A DNA stretch of 64,000 nt from Prunus persica. Lineage: Eukaryota > Streptophyta > Magnoliopsida > Rosales > Rosaceae. This document shows, piece by piece, positions 46,401 through 58,993 of the stretch (positions within the stretch are counted from its first letter, which is position 1; each line of letters begins with the position of its first letter). The stretch covers positions 12,385,373 through 12,449,372 of the forward strand of contig NC_034013.1 of the NCBI RefSeq assembly GCF_000346465.2. Reading direction: 5' to 3'. A model generated the notes under the pieces. It did no database searches. It was not told where the DNA came from and was given only the letters and a program-made list of their open reading frames with translations. Position numbers and translations under genes: made by a program.

Positions 46401-47568
46401 ACCAGGAAAAGGGCAAGGCCTGGGGAGAGTACTCGACCAAGGCCCAAGGATCGTCAGCAGATCCAAGACCGTATGAAAGAGTTGAGAGGGATCATCCCCA
46501 GTGGTGGCAAGGTACTTAATCTTTATTTTGTCTTTCAATAGATAATAAGATGGGAAAGTGTTTGATTCTTTGGAATTTTTTCTTGAAAGAGATACAAACC
46601 ATTTTCTCATATTGGCAGATTGTACAATGTGTTTCTAGTGAAGTTTTTGACATTCATATGTTTGGTTGATGCAACAGTGTAGCATAGATTCGTTGTTGGA
46701 CCGAACCATCAAATACATGCTCTTCTTGCAAAGCGTGACGAAATATGCAGATAAACTTAAACAGGCTCATGAGCCAAAGGTTAGTTGATTTAGTTATTTC
46801 TGTTATATACAGAACAAGCCAAATATGTTTGATGTTTGTTAACTAATGGGACAATATTTTGGATGGATTTTGTAGCTAATTGGCAAGGAGAATGGTGTGG
46901 TTCTAAAAGACAACAACAACCGATCTGCTGGTAATACATGGGCATTAGCAGTCGAGGGTCAAACAGTGGTTTGCCCTATAATAGTTGAGGACCTTAGTCC
47001 ACCTGGCCAAATGCTTATTGAGGTATGTAAAAGGCATGAGTATTCTGTCAACCTTAATGTTTTGATCTCTCCTCCTGACTGAAATATTTATTGTTTCTGT
47101 TGCAGATGCTTTGTGAGGAACAAGGTTTCTTCCTTGAGATAGCAGACATAATCCGGGGCTTTGGGTTAAATATTTTGAAGGGGGAGATGGAAAGTCGAGA
47201 GGATAAGATATGGGCACGATTTATTGTTGAGGTAAACCTCAAGTGAGATTTATATTAATGATGTTACAGAGTTTTTCCCATAATTTATATTGATGGAAAT
47301 TTATTATACTTACTTTCTGAAAAAAATGAATTTTAAGCTTTCCTCTCTATTCTCTTCTTACCAAGATATTAATCTTAAACTTTGTTTACAGGCAAATAGG
47401 CATGTAACAAGGATAGATGTATTCTGGTCCCTTCTCCGTCTTCTTCAGCAAACAACAAACAATGTGGTTGATCCAACCAATCTGCCGACTAATATCGTAG
47501 ATAGCGGAGTTCCTATATTGGATAGTTGTCAACAACAAAGTTTACCTCCTCCCATCAGCTTGTCATGA
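43461..47568 (+). CDS. LONESOME HIGHWAY-like bHLH transcription factor (bHLH157/LHL3-like)
   Basis: Ten exons: 43461-43570, 44040-44129, 44311-44419, 44578-44619, 44801-44860, 45084-46511, 46678-46779, 46876-47022, 47106-47231 and 47392-47568. All are GT-AG, in frame, 796 aa. The N-terminal MYC-N/GAF-like domain (about 1-155) includes SNGWSYGVFWRFDKRNSM and LGEGIIGQTAFTGKHRWMHS. A long Ser-rich middle lies in one large exon. The bHLH (about 585-640) reads RPRPKDRQQIQDRMKELRG, an intron, then CSIDSLLDRTIKYMLFLQSV. The basic region lacks the His/Glu/Arg E-box contacts of classical bHLHs, as is typical of LHW proteins. An ACT-like C-terminus follows (FLEIADIIRGFGLNILKGEM). LHW proteins dimerise with TMO5-type bHLHs to drive vascular divisions. 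Assignment to bHLH157 rather than LHW or EMB1444 is tentative. Confidence 0.93.
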
Positions 47569-47946
47569 GACGCTTATCGTATCAGCTTTGGGACGACAGT
47601 TTCAGGAATACCTTGAGCATTTACTTGTGAGGACATGCCATGATAGGTGTTCTGGAAACGGAGGAAGTCACGAAAGAAGGGGAATTTGGCTTATCCAGCT
47701 TTGGAAGTAGGTGTGAAGTGTGCATATTGTTAGTAGAGAGTAGGACACACCTTCAAAATTGCAGGTGCTATTTTTGTTGCTCTAGTTCCCAATAAGAAAG
47801 GACAGGCTTTTAAGGCAAGGTTTTGTATTTTGGTTGTTTATATCTTCAACCTGATGAGAATTAAACCATTTAGAAATAGGCTAACCATTGATCTGTTTCT
47901 TGGCCTTTATGTTGTGGCTTAATATTTGATATAGTAATGGAGTGTT

Positions 47947-47950
<4 letters not shown>
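47569..47950 (+). other. 3' UTR of the LHW-like gene
   Basis: Non-coding sequence after the stop, presumed 3' UTR, running up to the (TC)n tract. Confidence 0.4.

Positions 47951-48040
<90 letters not shown>
47951..48040. repeat. (TC)45 microsatellite
   Basis: Ninety bases of uninterrupted TC. Long open frames here on both strands are repeat artefacts (Leu-Ser or Arg-Glu polymers). Confidence 0.97.
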
Positions 48041-48043
<3 letters not shown>

Positions 48044-50216
48044 TACACAGAATATAAGGAATCAAGATCCACCATATCATTTACAATGAGAACGACATTA
48101 CACGGCAATCTTTATATTTGTAATAATGTGATTCGTATCAAAGGGAAATATTTTTTTGTCAACCAATTGACATCCTCTCAATCTGGAATGTTCATTATAT
48201 GAAATGTTATTCAAATATGTGTCACGATTGACAATCTAACAACGTAACATACTATCTACAACATTGCCCTTGTATTAAAGTTTAGTATATGGGGACAAAT
48301 AGAGAATCAATATCTCAAAGAACACCTAATATGCATACTATACACCATATAGTGGTAATCAATCATCATGCACTATGAACCCTTCAAGGCTAAAATATAT
48401 ATACTTCTGTCTGGTACAGTTGAAAGTTAGGCAAGATTTTGTTATAGCAAATATTGGTTGTCTGCTAATTACAATTACGGCCTAAAAATTACGTAATTAT
48501 GATCATAAGTACAACATCAATGTAGCAAATATAAGCAGAAAGGACTAAAACTTTGAGAAATTTTTGTTTTTGTTTAAATAAAGGATTTGAACTTTGGTTT
48601 GAAAGGTCTTAATCAGCTTTCGGTAAAGTATGGGGGCACTGGTAAGACAGCTGCTTCTTTTAAAATGTACATGATAATCAATCTGGTGATATTGTAGGGC
48701 AAAGCCATGCTTTTTGTGATAGTTGAATTAGCCTTTCAAAGCAGTGCATGCAGCAGTGGAAAGGCTCCAGTGTGAAGAGATAAGTGCTCTTTCCATTCAA
48801 ATGAAATCAGCAACAAACAATCAAATGCAGCCCCAGTTTTAAATCTATTGCCCCACCTTTTCTTGGTCCTATTCATGACCTAATTTGCCTTCAATTTCAA
48901 AATTAAACCCACAATAAAATATATTAACATTTCTAATCCCATATTGGGTTCTCCACTACGGTTTGAAACCCACTAGTCACTCAACTGCTTGGTTACAGGT
49001 CTAACAATGGCTGTCTCTAAACAAATGGGGGCTTAAATTTTGTCCTGTCTCTGTCAAACAGCTGGAGCAATTTTGAGAAACTGAGACATACAGATGCCTG
49101 GAGCTTGATTTTAAAAAGATGAGATAGAGAAATGGGATTTGGGAAATGCAGAGAGGGAAGAAAACAAGGTTGAAAACAAATTTTCTTGACAGCTGCATAT
49201 GCAATTAGTTGGGAAGATAAGGACTTTGAGAACAATATGTGATTGCAGTTGTTCAATCAGAAAGTAGCAGAGAGTTCATTATATTATAATATCAGCAATA
49301 TTAATTTCTTTGAGTGCTGGTTCCTAATTATCTTATCCATGGAAAAACAAAAGAGGAATCTGATCAAAGCTCCACTTAAAACAAAAATCAACAGTGAACA
49401 CTTGCATATAAGTAAGAATATATTGATGTTGATCACACATGATAGTGCGCTGATGTTTTCACTTTTTTGATGAATTTAGGACACAATAATATGTCACCTC
49501 TTCATGAAGGTTTGATTTTAGGTCCATTAAACTCTCTCTCTCTCTCCCTCTCTCTCTGGGGCATTAAGGAAAAATAGGAAGCTTTAAGTACCAGTGTACT
49601 TGCAGAATTTCCTTGGAATGAAAGATGAAAAGCACACGTGTCTGCAAATACCAGATATTTACTAGAACAATATGTATACAGATTTGCAAATCAAATTGGG
49701 ACACTTCCCATATGTTGCTACTAATCTAATTACATCCGGTAAGTTTCCACTTGAAAAATCAAATATTGCAGCTGGACGGTTAAGTTTGCAGCACAAGTAA
49801 CACGTGCCTTGCACATAATTCTACCATATCCAAAATATCAGTTTTGACTCTTCAGTGCAATTTGGTGCAGACACTTGTATTAAAAAAACGTGCTGCTTTT
49901 CCAAGATTGAACACAGTTCTGTTGGTTTAAGAAGTGATGAAAAGGCCTAATTGGATACATTTGTAAAGAACTGTGGGACTAAAAGATTGAAATGCATTTT
50001 TACCTGTTCTGAGAGAACAGAGAGTGAAGGATTAATGAAAGTTCTAGATCAACATGTGTCCTTGAGTCCCAACCTGACCTACCCAATATGAAAAAAAAGA
50101 AGTGCATTGGCTTCTTGCTGCTGACATTGTCATGCCATTGGAAAACCTTTTTTTATTGTTTATATGTGCTTATTTGTTTATTTCAGACCACTATGAGATA
50201 CCAAACTCCCACTTAG
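48041..50216. other. Intergenic, no gene seen
   Basis: AT-rich spacer between the LHW-like gene and the ALMT gene. A short (CT)n run near 49534-49558. No coding frame supported. Confidence 0.4.
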
Positions 50217-50287
50217 TATATATATACTCCAATAGTCACTCTTCTTTCCTCACCAAAACTTAACAATTCCTCTGCATGAGAGGTTGA
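50217..50287 (+). promoter_or_regulatory. ALMT core promoter and minimal uORF
   Basis: TATATATATA at 50217-50226 lies about 150 bp before the ATG at 50373. A four-codon uORF (ATG-AGA-GGT-TGA) sits at 50276-50287 in the predicted leader. Confidence 0.4.
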
Positions 50288-50372
50288 GGACTTTGGCAAC
50301 TTGACAACTTGGCAGCTTAAGTTTTATCAAGCAGCTCCCAAAGTTGGTTTTGTTTCTGTTGTCATTATCAAA

Positions 50373-52364
50373 ATGGCTCAGGAGAAGGAAGTGGCCAGTG
50401 GAATGGAGTGGAGGATAACAATGGCAGATGGGTCATCTGAAGCATTGGCTCCTGATGCAGGGTTTGCCAAAATAGCCTGGCTTGCTTTGAAGGGTCTGAT
50501 TGGAGGGTTGGTTTTGAAAGTGTGGAAGTTCCTGAAGAAAGCTTGGGACTTGGGACATAATGAACCCAGAAAAGTGATTCATTGCCTGAAGGTAGGGATG
50601 GCCCTCACTGTTGTCTCACTTTTTTACTACATGAGGCCACTGTATGAAGGTGTGGGAGGAAATGCCATGTGGGCAGTTATGACAGTTGTGGTTGTTTTTG
50701 AAAACAATGTTGGTAAGTTCCTTGTCATGATCTTTAAGCCAATTGAGTTCAACAAATATGCATCTGTAAAATTATTGACTTACCTGAAGCTAAATATTTC
50801 ATACTGGTTAAAATGCAGGTGCAACTTTATGTAAAAGCATAAACAGAATTTGTGGAACTTTTCTTGCTGGTTTTCTTGCCATTGGCATCCATTGGATTGC
50901 AAACCGATCCGGAGAGGAATTTGAGCCTTTCATTACTGGAATTTCAGTTTTCTTATTAGGTATGTAGTCCTATATTATATATTAATGTTCTCTAATTGTG
51001 GCTAGCTATAGAGAAGACTTTTCATGGGTTATTTTTCTTATTATTGTTTTTTTGTTCTCCAGCTTCTGCAGCAACCTTCTCAAGATTTATACCATCTGTG
51101 AAAATCAGATTCGACTACGGTATTATGATCTTCATCCTCACATTCAGCTTAGTTTCAGTATCCGGTTACCGGGTGGATAAATTATTGGATATGGCCGGTC
51201 AAAGAATCACCACCATCATCATTGGGACTTCCTTGTGCATAATCATAACCATGGTTATTTGCCCTATTTGGGCTGGGGAGGAACTCTATATGCTTATCAC
51301 TCGCAACATGGACAAACTTGCCGGTTCTTTAGATGGTACGTACTTTATTCAAATACCCACTTTTGCTTTCATTAAATAAATACCAACCTGCGGTTAAGTT
51401 TAGGCCAATGTCAGTGACATTAAGTGCCCCTATATTTTTCAGGTTGTGTTGCTGAATATTTCAATGATAGTGGAGGCTTTGCTGATAGTGACAAAGAATC
51501 TGATAAAAAAGTGCTTGGCTACAAATGTGTTCTAAGTTCAAAGGGAACAGAAGAAGCCATGGTATGTAGCAGGAACATAATTCCCTGGTTTTATTGAGTT
51601 ACTTAAAGCATTCTCTTTCTCACAGTGGCATTGTCTTTTGTAGGCCAATTTTGCAAGATGGGAGCCTGCACATGGCCGCTTCAACTTTAGGCATCCATGG
51701 AAACAATACCTCAAAATCGGGGCATCAATGCGCGACTGCGCTTATTGCATCGAGGCCCTCAATGGTTGTGTCAATTCTGAAAACGAGGTATTTTTCTACG
51801 AGTTATATTCTGAACCAAATTATTGTTCCACATGGAAATATGTCAGCAATGCAACATTGACTCAGTTAACTTGAACAACTTCATCTGAATAAACAGGCCC
51901 CTGAGTTCACAAAGAAGCATATCAGCAACATTGCCATAAAAGTAAGCTCTGATTCTTCAATGGTCATAAAAGAGCTTGCAAAGACTATGAAGACAATGAA
52001 GAAGTCATCTACAATAGATTTCCTAGTTGGAGAAATGAACAATGCAGTGCTGGAGCTCCAAGAGGACTTAAAATCTCTCCCTGCTATATTCATTCCACAG
52101 CCACTGCAAGAAGCTGAATGTCCCGAAAACAAGAGCACGGAGCAAGATTCCAAAAAGGCAGTTCCTCTCATGGAAATAATTCCACTTGTAACTTTAGCTT
52201 CTTTACTGATTGAAATTGTTTCAAGGATTGAAGGCATGGTCAGTGCAGTTGAAGAACTAGCAGGGTTGTCTGAATTCAAGTCCGTCAACGATAGGAAGAC
52301 TAATCAAAACCAGACTACTAACAAAGTTGTACCAGATCACCAGGGCGCCCTTCAGAGGGTCTAG
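50373..52364 (+). CDS. Aluminium-activated malate transporter (ALMT10-like anion channel)
   Basis: Six exons: 50373-50712, 50819-50959, 51063-51335, 51443-51561, 51644-51787 and 51897-52364. All GT-AG and in frame, 494 aa. The N-terminal half holds about six membrane helices: [31 protein letters not shown] (an ALMT hallmark), [48 protein letters not shown] and [20 protein letters not shown]. The cytosolic half carries the WEP motif ([10 protein letters not shown]297-E298-P299), the fingerprint of the family. ALMTs are plant anion channels for malate and other anions in plasma membrane or tonoplast; despite the name many are not aluminium-activated. Length and the [14 protein letters not shown]-terminus suggest the ALMT10/ALMT8 group. 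The start at 50373 is the first in-frame ATG. Confidence 0.95.
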
Positions 52365-53301
52365 AATTTATATAAAGTTCTTGGCAGATTTACGGAAAGG
52401 GGCGAAAATACTGAAGAGATGATGTAAAGTTATACAAATCTAACAACTTGGACCCCAATTGAAATCTGTCAATTGAAAATCATTATTTGTTCAGTGTGTA
52501 TATTTGGATCTGAGATTCTGAATGCATATGGCTACTGGACTTGTTCTGGCAAACTATCACTATTGTACATGTAATAGCATTGTGCTTTCATATTTATAAC
52601 ACATTATGTCACCTGTTGTTCCCCAAAGTTTGCTATTTGATCATACAAGGAAAATCTCATTTCCTGGGTAGAAATTGTTGTAAAGGACAAATACATTTCC
52701 ATATCCCAAAAAAAAAAAGAAAAAAAAAAGAGAAGTGATTATTGTGCGAAGAAAGGTGTAATGTTCACTAGCAAGATATCAAACATGCAAATAAGAATAA
52801 TACTAGTCTTATCACATTTGTCTACCACATGATGTGGTAGCTGATATATACATACCACATCAACTAATTAATGTGATTAACACCCACCTACCCACCTTCG
52901 TCGAAGTTGAAATGACGCTGTTTTGAACGGTGAAAATTGAAGTATTTTCTTTTTTGATTCCGTTGATTCGAATCAAAGAGACCAAATTTTCATCAGTCAC
53001 CATAAAAACACAAAGACCCAGCTTTGTTTGCTCACCGAAAAACCAAGCTTTTCAATCCCTTTAGGTTGGGGTTAGGATCACACAGGCGATGCTTATTGCA
53101 CAAAACTTAGAAACACAACACTTTCCAACTTCGCATCCAACGACATGTCGTTTCCTTGGGCTTAGTCCACATTCATTCATTTAGGCCCATTCCCATATGA
53201 CCAAAAAAGGAAGCAACTTTCTTGAGTCTTCGACGGACCTTTCTGTTCACTTCACTTCGTCCCTGACTCCAAAACCCTTCGAAGCTTGAACAGCTTTGGC
53301 C
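52365..53301. other. ALMT 3' UTR and intergenic spacer
   Basis: ALMT 3' UTR to about 52.7 kb with an A-rich run at 52708-52730, then spacer and the ZNHIT2 promoter. No gene seen. Confidence 0.4.
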
Positions 53302-55575
53302 ATGGCGGAGCCTATTATCACCTCTGAAAAACCCTCCACCACGCCTCTTTTGGACCCACCTTCCCGAATCGTCTGCCACGTGTATGAGCTTCTCCAACCC
53401 CACCCCTCTTTTCTTTTCAAAGTTCGTTAATTTTGTGTGAATTTTCCCCATTTTGATTTGATACAAGTATTTTTGATTTTCTAAATGCAGTTGCCAGAAG
53501 CAATTTTCACAATACACATGCCCTCGCTGCAACTCTCGATACTGTTCTCTGCACTGCTACAAGGTAGGCTTTTTATTGTTCTAGTAATTTACAGAGATTG
53601 GAGTTTGGTGTTGTGTTTAATTGTTTTGCAATTTTTGTTGAGCAGTCTCATAATCTTCGATGCACCGAATCGTTCATGCGGGAAAATGTGGAGGGGGAGC
53701 TTGGGCAATTGGGACCGGACGACGAAACTAAACAGAAAATGCTGGACATACTGAAAAGATTTCATTCTGAAGAAGAAGCTGATGCCATGGATGATGATGA
53801 AGCTGGTATGGCTTATTATTTGTGTTTATTGGTGTTCTTGTTTTTCTTTGAAATTTATGGCTTTCAACTTCAATGAACCTTTTGTTGTATGCTTGGGATT
53901 TTGCATGTCATGCATTGTAAGATGGTAGGGTAGTAGTAGTTTCTTAGGGAGAGGGAAGTTTCTGATTGAGGGTTTGCTAGAGTTCGGTCTCGGTATACAT
54001 GTTTATTGGGGATTGAGGGTGGCTGGAAGAATATGCCGATTTTGATTGATGCTATGCTTACTGATTGTTGTGTTGTTGATGCTATGTGCAAGTTTACTTG
54101 AGCAGTGATTGTTTTTCAATATTTGAGTACATAGAATAAAAGCAGCTCCGGTGCAGTTTTGAACCGGGTCTTATTGATTATGCATGCAATAAGCCTAAGT
54201 TGGCCTTTAGATAAAATTGCTGATTAGTATCCTTGGGTTGAAGAGTGATAGTTTTCGTAGTTGGTCTAAGGATCACTGAAGCCTAATGAGGGCTACTGGC
54301 TAGTTTTTCAGTTTATTATAGACTTCCTAAAATACATTCATGTTAAACTTATAGCCCTTTAGTGTTTTTTTTTTTCTCTTTCAGCAAATTGGATTGCTGA
54401 CCAGAATCTTCAATATTTTTTTGCAGGTTCTACTCTGTCTGAGGAGACCATTCAAAAAGTGCTTTCTGGTACACTCCTGTCTATCCTTTTTCAATGATGT
54501 ATTTAGTTTCTGGCGCTCAAGTTCTTTCCTATCTTTCATTCATTCTGATTTTACATTTCAAATCTGTTATAGAAATTTTTTGCACTTCTTAGTTTAAAGT
54601 TGTATATTTAATGTCTTACGAATTATCTGTTCTCTGAGCTACTTGCTATTTCCTAATGCTGACACCAGCTGATTCTCATTAATATTTGCAGGAGGTCAAG
54701 TTAGTTTTGATGATCTATCTGCAGAAGAGAAGAAACTATTCCAAAAAGCTGTTGTATCCGGTGAACTAAGCAAGATGATTAAGCCTTGGGATCCATGGTG
54801 GTTGAAGCCTTCTGCCAGAGCAATAACATTCAGCAAGGAAGGAACACAACTTATCAAACCGCTTGCCAATGAGGAGGAATCAATGTCAACAGAAGATGAT
54901 CTAGAAAGTAATCAAGCGAGTGAGATTCCACCTGGGCCTGACACCCCGCTGCCTCCAGTCAGCAAGCTTAGTTCTACAAAGCCATCACCAACCTTAGCTG
55001 TTCATCTGGTTGACATTATATATAGCTACTGTTTCACACTCCGTCTTTACAATGGAGATTGGCTATCAGACGCCACAGGATCAGCCATGGTACTACTGTC
55101 AGTGTCCTCTGTATTGGGCCAAGGTGGACAACCAGAGACCGTCCTGGAAGCTCTGTCTTATTGCCTGGAACAAACCTGCTCTCCTGCTTTCAGACAGATG
55201 GGTGGCTTGCAATTTGGACTTGGTCTTATAGATGATGTAATAACCCTATTAACGTTAGGAACCCCTGCTTTGTTGTGCTTGCTTTCTGATCTGCAGAGGA
55301 TGGTTCAGGCTGGGGAGAGGGAACTGAAATCAGAGAAACCACGAAAGTCGAGAAGAGCTGAAATTAGGAGTAAGCTGAAGGTGGCCGAGAGGAAAATTTA
55401 TTTCATCATGTGTTGGGTCCATGAGCAACCCGGGGAAGCTTGGTCTTCCTTGGCAGCCATTGTAAAGGCAGAGAAAGGTTCGGCTTTGAATTATGAAGCT
55501 GCTGCTTCAAGGCCCGGGAAAGTGGACAAGAAAGCAGAACCAAGAAGCAAGGTTTTGATTCAGGAGATCAAGTGA
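53302..55575 (+). CDS. Zinc finger HIT domain-containing protein 2 (ZNHIT2)
   Basis: Five exons: 53302-53381, 53491-53563, 53646-53805, 54427-54468 and 54692-55575, giving 412 aa. The zf-HIT finger is complete across the first three exons: C25-x2-C28, C37-x2-C40, C45-x3-C49, H53-x3-C57 (including YTCPRCNSRYCSLHCYKSHN). Downstream blocks include LSAEEKKLFQKAVVSGELSK, IKPWDPWWLKP and a helical C-terminus (RSKLKVAERKIYFIMCWVHE). Animal ZNHIT2 works with the R2TP-HSP90 system in assembling U5 snRNP and other complexes; a similar plant role is inferred. Exon 4 is a 42-nt micro-exon. The start is the first ATG of the exon, and all junctions close in frame. Confidence 0.94.
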
Positions 55576-56230
55576 AAAAAAAAATGATACTGTATTTTCT
55601 TTGCATCTTGTTATCTGTCAACTGTTGTATGAGGAGCACAAACAGCTGTTCCTAGTAGAGTAGTTTACAGTTCAGTTGTATAGTTGGCTAATGCAGTTGC
55701 AGTCAGTTATTTTAGACTTGTTTTATCTAGTTTTACCAACTAGGAGCTGTAAATCAGTAACTTTTGTTTTCACTGGGTTATCAAAATTCTTTATTTTCAC
55801 CGACAAAATTTCCAACAAATTTATTAGGCTGAGCGAAACGACGTTGTGGGGGTACTTTAATCCTGACAGTTATATAGTCCGTTTCCCAACCCGCCAAGGC
55901 GAGAAATGCTTACAAAACGGGACGGTCAACAACTGTATGTTATACGTGATAATTTTTTTACAAAAATAATTCTATTTCCGTTTCATACAAGATTTTCTGC
56001 TAAGTTTCATACAAGGTTTTCCGCTCCAAAGGGGTAGAAGAAGGAGATCACATCAATTATTATTTTCGAATTCCTAGAGTATGGCTATTTCGTTATTTTC
56101 CTAAGAAGTAGGGGTTATTTCTGGTATCCCACCCAAACCTATATGACCTTCCGTCTCTCCCTGTGGATGCCATAAACCTCCAGTTCTCTCTCGGAGAACG
56201 AACATTCCAAGAACGTCGTCGTATTGTTCT

Positions 56231-56233
<3 letters not shown>
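55576..56233. other. ZNHIT2 3' UTR and PUX10-like promoter
   Basis: Short spacer between two + strand genes. Nothing else recognised. Confidence 0.4.

Positions 56234-56280
<47 letters not shown>
56234..56280. repeat. (CT)n tract in the PUX10-like leader
   Basis: Uninterrupted CT run of about 47 bp ending 42 bp before the ATG at 56323, so probably transcribed or at the start site. An in-frame open stretch runs through it but has no ATG, so translation is not extended. Confidence 0.9.
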
Positions 56281-56284
<4 letters not shown>

Positions 56285-56322
56285 CGATTCGTACCAATCT
56301 CTGCAACACTAACCGTACGGAG

Positions 56323-58993
56323 ATGGTTGATGTAAACGACAAGTTAGCGTATTTTCAAGCGATCACAGGCCTCGAAGACCCTGATTTGTGCGTGCAGATC
56401 CTCACCGCCCATGGCTGGGACCTCGAGCTCGCGATCTCCGCCTTCACCACCACGACGAACCACACACCTTCGCCGGAGAATCCCGCCTCCGGCACCACCT
56501 CCACAGTCCCCGACGGCAGTGGCGGCGGTGGTCTATACTCCGTTTCTCATCGCGGAGAACCGTCGCATCCATCTGGACCGTCATCAAATGCTGTCGCAGC
56601 ACCCGGTTTGGCTTGGAAGATCATCACTCTGCCGATTTCCGTAATTTCTGGTAGTTTAGGGTTGATTTCCGGCGCAATTGGTCTTGGACTGTGGGCCGCG
56701 GGTGGAGTGCTCTCCTACTCTCTCGGAATGATTGGAATCGGGTCGGGTCGGGACGGTGAGTCGTCAGCCCGATTGGTGTCGGTGTCGGCGGTGGCGAATG
56801 AAGCGATGCAGTTCGTGGCGAGTTTCGAGAGGGATTACGGGACGAGGAGGCCGAATTTCGTAAGCGAAGGGTTTATGGACGCGTTGCAGAGGTCGAGGAA
56901 CTCGTTCAAGCTGATGTTCGTGTACTTGCACTCGCCGGACCATCCTGATACGCCGTTGTTTTGTGAGAGGTCTCTGTGCTCCGAGACCTTGGTGGCGTTT
57001 ATCAACGAGAATTTCGTGTCGTGGGGAGGGAGCATTCGGGCCAGTGAAGGCTTCAAGATGAGTAATAGCTTGAAGGCCTCAAGATACCCCTTTTGTGCCG
57101 TCGTTATGGCCTCCACGAACCAGAGGATCGTGCTGCTTCAACAGGTAAATGATTCTTTCCTTGTTTTTTTTTTTTTTTTTTTTCGTATTAGAATTATTTA
57201 TACGAAATTCATAGCTCTGTAGGCTTAATTAGGAATGGCAATTATTGCATGTATGTCATTGTATCTTTTTAGGCCGTACTGAAGCTAGAAAATATAGGTT
57301 TCTTAGCTCTCTCTCGAGATAAAGTTCCAATTTGGGTCGTTATCTCATCGGTTATCAGCATGACATACTGAAAGAACATGTTTGACTCATCTTAAGTGAC
57401 TCCTTTCTGTTTCTTGTAAATGAGTCAACTGGTGTCAGCAGTAGTGATTCTGGGGTTTAACTGCGAATGTCACAGACCGGTGTCTTTTTATTGAACTAAG
57501 GGTTGAGTTCATTGGCTTTCCCTATTCGGATTGTTCAGAGTGCTACAAACATCCCATTTTCATGTAATGCTAGCTGAAACTTTGCATGGAAACATTGCTT
57601 AGCATGTTCACTTTGGTGTGAGTAATTTTAGCAGAAACACGATTCTTTGGTAGCGGAAACGGGGTTGGACATCAACCTATTCCTGTAGTTTAGCTTTCTT
57701 ATTCTTCGTCCTTTTTTTTTCCCTCTCTCTAAATCTTTTATGTTTTTGTTTTTTGTTTTTTTGTATTCTTGTTTCTTTTTGGACTTTAGGTGGATGTAAA
57801 ATTTGTAATTGAGCTATTTGAGTTTAAATAAGCTCTTACTGAGTAAATTCTGCACGTCCATAGCTTGGTATGAGCGTTTTGTTTAATGCCTTACCTTTAA
57901 CATGTTTTCCTTATGCATCTTGAACATGATGTTTTGTAAGCGGGTTTAGTGTATATGATAATGTTTTGACTTTGATGTGTGTGCATTTTTTTTCCTTTCC
58001 ATTTCCCTATTTTCCTTTCAACTTCCTGGTAACTAGATATGAATGATGACAACTTATTGTTGTTCATTTTATCCTTAATGAGTATCTTTGTCTGGTTTGG
58101 CAGGTTGAGGGGCCAAAGTCTCCCGAAGAAATGCTCGCAATATTGAACAGAGTGGTTGAAGAAAGTGCTCCTGTTCTTGTTGCAGCAAGGCTTGATGCAG
58201 AAGAAAGGAGAAACAACATTCGTTTAAGGGAGGAGCAAGATGCTGCTTATAGAGCAGCACTTGAAGCTGATCAAGTACGTTTATAGTTTAACCTAATTGC
58301 ATGCTCCCTTTGCCCTTTCACGTCACAGACAAAAAACTTAGGTTTTTATAAAGCTCTTAGGTTGTTATTTTCCCATTGCCTCATTGTTATCTTCCTTTGC
58401 TTCAGGCAAGGGAAAACCAGAGGAGGGAAGAGCAAGAACGTCTGGAAAGAGAAGCAGCTGAAGCTGAGAGGAAGCGCTTGGAAGAAGAAGAGGCTCGTGA
58501 AAGAGCAGCACGTGAAGCTGCGGAGAAAGAGGCTGCACTAGCTAGGATGCGGCAGGAGAAAGCCTTGTCGCTTGGTGCCGAACCTGAAAAAGGACCTAAT
58601 GTTACACAAGTAATCCCTCGTGCATTAGAACTCAAATTTCCCCTGATCGTTTTCTTGTATCTTTTGAATGTATTGATATTTCAGATAACTACTATCATAT
58701 GTTTACATGTTGAGTTCCGTGTGTAATTAATGCATGCTTGTGAATTATAATTGAACAAATAGGTTGTGGTGAGGTTCCCAACCGGAGAACGGAAGGAAAG
58801 GAGGTTCGTCAGTAGTGCAAAAATCCAAACTCTCTATGATTATGTTGATTCTTTGGGTTGCTTAGATGTGGAGAATTACAGTCTGGTTTCTAACTTCCCT
58901 CGAGTGGTATATGGACCAGAGAAGCTGTTGTTATCCTTGAAAGAAGCCGGGTTGCATCCTCAGGCCAGCCTTTTTCTGGAGCTGAATTCTTAG
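56323..58993 (+). CDS. UBX-domain protein, PUX10 / FAF2 (UBXD8)-like
   Basis: Four exons: 56323-57144, 58104-58274, 58406-58609 and 58763-58993, giving 475 aa. Order of parts: UBA-like domain at about 5-43 (FQAITGLEDPDLCVQILTAH, ending LAISAF); hydrophobic hairpin at about 92-140 (ITLPISVISGSLGLISGAIG, then LWAAGGVLSYSLGMIG); UAS thioredoxin-like domain at about 160-300; charged coiled coil at about 300-395 (REEQERLEREAAEAERKR); UBX at 400-475 (VVVRFPTGERKERRF) with the cis-proline FPR loop at 444-446 that contacts CDC48/p97. In Arabidopsis PUX10 this layout anchors CDC48 on lipid droplets to remove ubiquitylated oleosins. Length is very close to PUX10. Exon 1 is noticeably GC-richer than the rest of the window. 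Confidence 0.95.

Noticed and set aside
2161..47568. MYB + WD40 + bHLH in one window suggesting a linked MYB-bHLH-WD40 flavonoid complex.
   Set aside because: The WD40 gene is WDR44-like, not TTG1-like, and the bHLH is LHW-like, not the MYC/TT8-type subgroup that binds such MYBs. They also lie 40 kb apart among unrelated genes.
47881..48202. Open frames on both strands through the (TC)n tract.
   Set aside because: They encode pure dipeptide repeats and exist only because a dinucleotide run has no stop codons.
56224..56322. N-terminal extension of the PUX10-like protein through the (CT)n tract.
   Set aside because: There is no ATG upstream in frame, and starting at 56323 gives the family-typical N-terminus and length.
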